The notes beneath the pieces were generated by a model. The model was not told the DNA's origin. It was given only the letters and a program-made list of their open reading frames with translations, and searched no databases. From Scybalousia_A sp963540815 (GTDB lineage: Bacteria > Bacteroidota > Bacteroidia > Bacteroidales > P3): a stretch of 64,000 nucleotides of DNA. Made by a program: the position numbers and the translations under genes. The stretch is from assembly GCA_963540815.1 (NCBI GenBank), contig CAUTQY010000008.1, positions 7,193 through 71,192 on the forward strand, given 5' to 3'. The first letter of the stretch is position 1. Each line of letters opens with the position of its first letter. Below are positions 61,538-64,000 of this stretch, in pieces.

Positions 61538-61895
61538 AAATGGTGACGACGTTAACAATAAGAAATGGATTGCCACGACTTTTTGCAAAGTCTCGCAATG
61601 ATGAACGCTGAGAACTTGTAATGACGAAAGAGGAGGGTTTTATATGTCCGTTACCCATAATGAGATGTTCGGCTTTGTCTAGCTTGTGTTGCAGCTTTTC
61701 CTCAGCTCTTTCTACGTGTCCCAACTGTTGAAAATTATCAACTTCCGCTTCGTAATATTTTTGCAAACTTTTTACTTCTTTCTCTTTGCTTTCCCATTCC
61801 TTATTATAGTTTGCAATATAAAAATTGATATCGGTTAGTTTGGACAACTCCGCATTGAAAAAATTTAACTCCTTAACGGCTACGTCTTTACCCAT
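61518..61895 (-). CDS. Hypothetical coiled-coil protein whose C-terminal codons run into REP sequence
   Basis: A 125-codon ORF. The first 85 residues look like a real protein: MGKDVAVKELNFFNAELSKL, then a charged helical region (KEWESKEKEVKSLQKYYEAE, EEKLQHKLDKAEHLIMG) likely to form a coiled coil. From about codon 90 (VITSSQRSSLRDFAKSRGN) the text is translated REP-like repeat, and the frame ends inside it. The original 3' end has therefore probably been replaced or cut by the repeat. Family unknown. The start overlaps the stop of the small ORF upstream. Confidence 0.45.
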   Translation of the reverse strand: MGKDVAVKELNFFNAELSKLTDINFYIANYNKEWESKEKEVKSLQKYYEAEVDNFQQLGHVERAEEKLQHKLDKAEHLIMGNGHIKPSSFVITSSQRSSLRDFAKSRGNPFLIVNVVTICHCERK

Positions 61896-61998
61896 TTTTT
61901 ATAAAAAAAGTATGTGTATTTGTCGGCATTGAAAAACATAACCGAAGCAATAACACTCCAAAAATTGCTCCGAGTAACTTCAAACCTTTTTTTTGCAT
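61888..61998 (-). CDS. Small hydrophobic ORF, possible membrane peptide
   Basis: Thirty-six residues from an ATG at 61998 (a longer frame from a GTG at 62070 is possible). One hydrophobic stretch: LKLLGAIFGVLLLRLCF. The stop overlaps the start of the coiled-coil ORF. It may be a remnant; no family was recognised. Confidence 0.3.
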   Translation of the reverse strand: MQKKGLKLLGAIFGVLLLRLCFSMPTNTHTFFIKNG

Positions 61999-62097
61999 AT
62001 AAATATTGTGGTTAAAACCATTAACTGCAATTTTTGTTAAATAAGCAGTCAAAACATAGATGCTCGCCACGACTACTAAAAAAACTATTTTAGTGAT

Positions 62098-62208
62098 TTA
62101 GGGTAAGGATAGGGCAAGACTTTGTAACGTAGCCCAACAACTAACAAGAGCAAAAGCCAAAAATAATACAGCACAAATAATTTTAAAAACGGAATTATTG
62201 TTATTCAT
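62098..62208 (-). CDS. Small ORF with lipoprotein-type signal, possibly truncated
   Basis: Thirty-six residues, MNNNNSVFKIICAVLFLAFALVSCWATLQ then a stop. The lipobox-like LVSC is followed by only 12 residues. This looks like the start of a lipoprotein whose remainder is lost, or a very small lipoprotein. Confidence 0.3.
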   Translation of the reverse strand: MNNNNSVFKIICAVLFLAFALVSCWATLQSLALSLP

Positions 62209-62531
62209 TTTTATTTAATAATTTGATTAAACGATTATTTATTCTTTGCGATAGCAGTTATTATAAAACGTAACAATAAAAAATGCTTCATTTCGTAAAG
62301 ACTTATGAAATGAAGCAAAGCGTACAAAATATTGTAATTTATTGTTTTATTATAAGATAACTCACCGTATATTAGACATTTTTTTCCTCCCCTCCCCCAC
62401 TCCATACATATACAGGAGATAAAGACAAGGAGCAGAGTTTATAATACCTTATTGTCATTTTATGATGAAATATTTTTCCGACGTTGTTATTTGCAGAAGT
62501 ATACCATTTATACAATATCAACAAAAAAATA
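62209..62531. other. Gene-free stretch downstream of dnaA
   Basis: Holds a terminator hairpin (62275-62317) and a pyrimidine-rich tract on the plus strand at 62385-62403, which is G-rich on the dnaA transcript strand. Between the dnaA stop and the terminator lie about 215 nt without an ORF. No tRNA or known RNA family was recognised. Confidence 0.5.
62275..62317 (-). terminator. Terminator downstream of dnaA
   Basis: TGCTTCATTTC (62284-62294) pairs with GAAATGAAGCA (62307-62317) over a 12-nt loop; on the minus strand the stem is followed by TTTTTTATT. It lies about 215 nt beyond the dnaA stop. Confidence 0.8.
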
Positions 62532-63959
62532 TTATCCTTTTATTTTTTGTTCCAAATTTTCTACGTTTTTCTTAAAGGACTTATCCACATCCATTATATT
62601 TTTCACCGTCTTGCAAGCATGCAAAACTGTGGCATGGTCTTTCTTTCCGCATTTTTCTCCTATGACGACCAAAGGTTCTTTGGTTAGTTTGCGGGATAGG
62701 TACATAGAAATATGCCTTGCCGTTACGATTTCTACCTTTCTTGTTTTGGATAACATAAGGTCCAAAGGTATATTAAAATGATTGGAAACTATCTTTTGTA
62801 TGTACTCTATGGTTACTTCTCTTGTGTTGGACTTAACAAAACGGTCTACGGTTTTTCTTGCCAAATCTATTGTTATTTCTTGTTTTGAAAGCGAGGATTG
62901 TGCCATCAAAGAAATCAAGGCGCCTTCCAATTCTCTAACGGAAGTATTTACACTATAAGCCAAGTATTCTATAACCTCTTCGGGCATATTTACCCCACCG
63001 TCATTGAATAGTTTTTGTTTTATGATTTTTATTCTTGTCTCCAAATCGGGTACTTGCATTTCGGCACTAAGTCCCCATTTTAGACGAGAAAGTATTCTGG
63101 ATTCCAAACCCGTAATTTCCGAAGGTGACTTGTCTGAGGTGATTATTATTTGCTTACCTACGGTATACAGACCATCAAAAATCTGAAAAAATACGTTTTG
63201 AACACTCTCCCTTTTCATAAACTGTATATCGTCAATAATCAAAACATCTATGGCCATTTGATAGAATTGCAAAAAATTATTAACTGTGTGATGTTTCACA
63301 GCATCGGCAAATTGTCTGAAAAATTGGTCGGCACTGGCGTATAAGACAGTTTTTTCCGGATGTAATCGTTTGGTTTCCAAACCTATGGCATGCACCAAAT
63401 GAGTTTTTCCCAAACCTACTTTGGAATAGATAAAGAAAGGATTGAAGGCCGTCTTGCCGGGGTTCTGAGCCACAGCATAACCCGCACTTCTTGCCAACTG
63501 GTTGCAGTCTCCTTCAACAAAATTATCAAAACTGTAATTTTCGTTGAGTTGAGAGTCTATATTAAGAGGTTGTATTCCCGGAATGATAAAAGGATTAACA
63601 ATATCACTGACGTTATTTGTATCGGGCGAGAGAATGGAAATTTTTTTAGACGGATTTATAGTTCTATCTTTATTGGAAGAGGGAAATGTTTGCTTGTTGG
63701 TATTGTCAAAAGGAGCAGTGTAAAGAAGTTTTGCCTCAGGACCTATAACCTTACGAATAGAAGCTCTCAGTATGGTAATAAAATTAGCCTCTATCCATTC
63801 GTAAAAAAATACACTCGGTACTTTTATGGTAAGAGTTTCTTTTTCCAAGGACACGGCTTGCAAAGGTTTAAACCATGTTTCAAAGGCTTCAAGGTTTACA
63901 TTATCTTTGATAATGTCCAAACATTTATTCCAAACTTCCAAACAGTTATTGTTTCCCAT
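62532..63959 (-). CDS. dnaA: Chromosomal replication initiator protein DnaA
   Basis: A 475-residue DnaA. N-terminal domain I (LEVWNKCLDIIKDNVNLEAFETWFKPLQAVSL) is followed by a short linker rich in Ser and Asn. AAA+ domain III has FIYSKVGLGKTHLVHAIGLE (Walker A near residue 182), VLIIDDIQFMKRES (Walker B) and SRLKWGLSAEM. DNA-binding domain IV has VEIVTARHISMYLSRKLTKEPL and KCGKKDHATVLHACKTV, contacting DnaA boxes. I chose the ATG at 63959 (MGNNNCLEV); the frame extends upstream only through a TTG at 63986. The gene marks possible proximity to the origin, but no cluster of DnaA boxes is visible in the window. Confidence 0.96.
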   Translation of the reverse strand: MGNNNCLEVWNKCLDIIKDNVNLEAFETWFKPLQAVSLEKETLTIKVPSVFFYEWIEANFITILRASIRKVIGPEAKLLYTAPFDNTNKQTFPSSNKDRTINPSKKISILSPDTNNVSDIVNPFIIPGIQPLNIDSQLNENYSFDNFVEGDCNQLARSAGYAVAQNPGKTAFNPFFIYSKVGLGKTHLVHAIGLETKRLHPEKTVLYASADQFFRQFADAVKHHTVNNFLQFYQMAIDVLIIDDIQFMKRESVQNVFFQIFDGLYTVGKQIIITSDKSPSEITGLESRILSRLKWGLSAEMQVPDLETRIKIIKQKLFNDGGVNMPEEVIEYLAYSVNTSVRELEGALISLMAQSSLSKQEITIDLARKTVDRFVKSNTREVTIEYIQKIVSNHFNIPLDLMLSKTRKVEIVTARHISMYLSRKLTKEPLVVIGEKCGKKDHATVLHACKTVKNIMDVDKSFKKNVENLEQKIKG

Positions 63960-64000
63960 ACTATTCTTTTTTTTGACAAGCTCCAACCATATATTATTAC

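Noticed and set aside
62581..62589. TTATCCACA, a perfect DnaA box, as part of oriC
   Set aside because: It lies inside the 3' end of the dnaA coding sequence and is the only one seen; no cluster or AT-rich unwinding region accompanies it.

Overview
This is an AT-rich chromosomal segment of a Bacteroidota bacterium, most likely order Bacteroidales. The evidence is: many promoters of the Bacteroidetes type (TTG or TTTG, a spacer of about 19-20 nt, then TAnnTTTG); proteins with C-terminal type IX secretion (T9SS) sorting domains; a fused FeoA-FeoB; the alternative GlmU family; DUF349, DUF4837 and DUF5606 proteins; and a heme-uptake operon laid out like hmuYRSTUV of Porphyromonas and Bacteroides. 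Several genes point to anaerobic metabolism: biotin-dependent methylmalonyl-CoA decarboxylase parts, methylmalonyl-CoA epimerase and mutase, a CoA-transferase, and acyl-CoA dehydrogenase with EtfAB. The species was not identified.

Layout. 0-4.2 kb (minus): the methylmalonyl-CoA decarboxylase operon (DUF4837 lipoprotein, mce, mmdA, OadG-like subunit, biotin carrier cut by the window edge). 4.4-6.3 kb: one frameshifted and one intact T9SS cargo gene. 6.5-7.6 kb: rpsF-rpsR-rplI. 7.8-12.1 kb (plus): CoA-transferase, a CAU tRNA, a lipoprotein, mtgA and a Xer recombinase. 12.1-20.8 kb (minus): BadF-type kinase, sufS, a small membrane protein, lon, GlmU-like protein, rpmE2 and a DUF349 protein. 21.0-25.4 kb (plus): feoAB with a Cys-rich partner, then a frameshifted and an intact cargo gene. 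25.5-29.1 kb (minus): acyl-CoA dehydrogenase, etfA, etfB. 29.3-36.5 kb (plus): uvrD/pcrA, a 1.4-kb repeat and pseudogene island, then tig-ychF-aroB. 37-43.7 kb: DUF5606 protein, S4 protein, hydrolase, radical SAM protein, the small subunit of methylmalonyl-CoA mutase and a peptide transporter. 44.1-50.1 kb (plus): a YfhO-epimerase-glycosyltransferase-flippase operon for surface glycans. 50.8-59.9 kb (plus): a complete hmu-type heme operon headed by an extra calycin-like lipoprotein. 60.2-62.2 kb: a decayed leucine-rich T9SS cargo gene, repeats and small ORFs. 62.5-64 kb (minus): dnaA.

The two least expected layers are non-coding. The first is a dispersed composite palindromic repeat: three 163-bp cores of exactly equal length, about 96-98% identical by eye, each with a perfect 19-bp hairpin whose three-base loop differs in every copy, and each flanked by REP-like sequences in inverted orientation (a perfect 26-bp inverted pair around the third copy). 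The second is decay of T9SS cargo genes: four such loci are broken while the housekeeping genes around them read through, and one is a previously hidden minus-strand relic between uvrD and tig. Inverted repeats next to the lon, feoAB and peptide-transporter starts are candidate regulatory sites. No wholly new defence or mobile system is evident.
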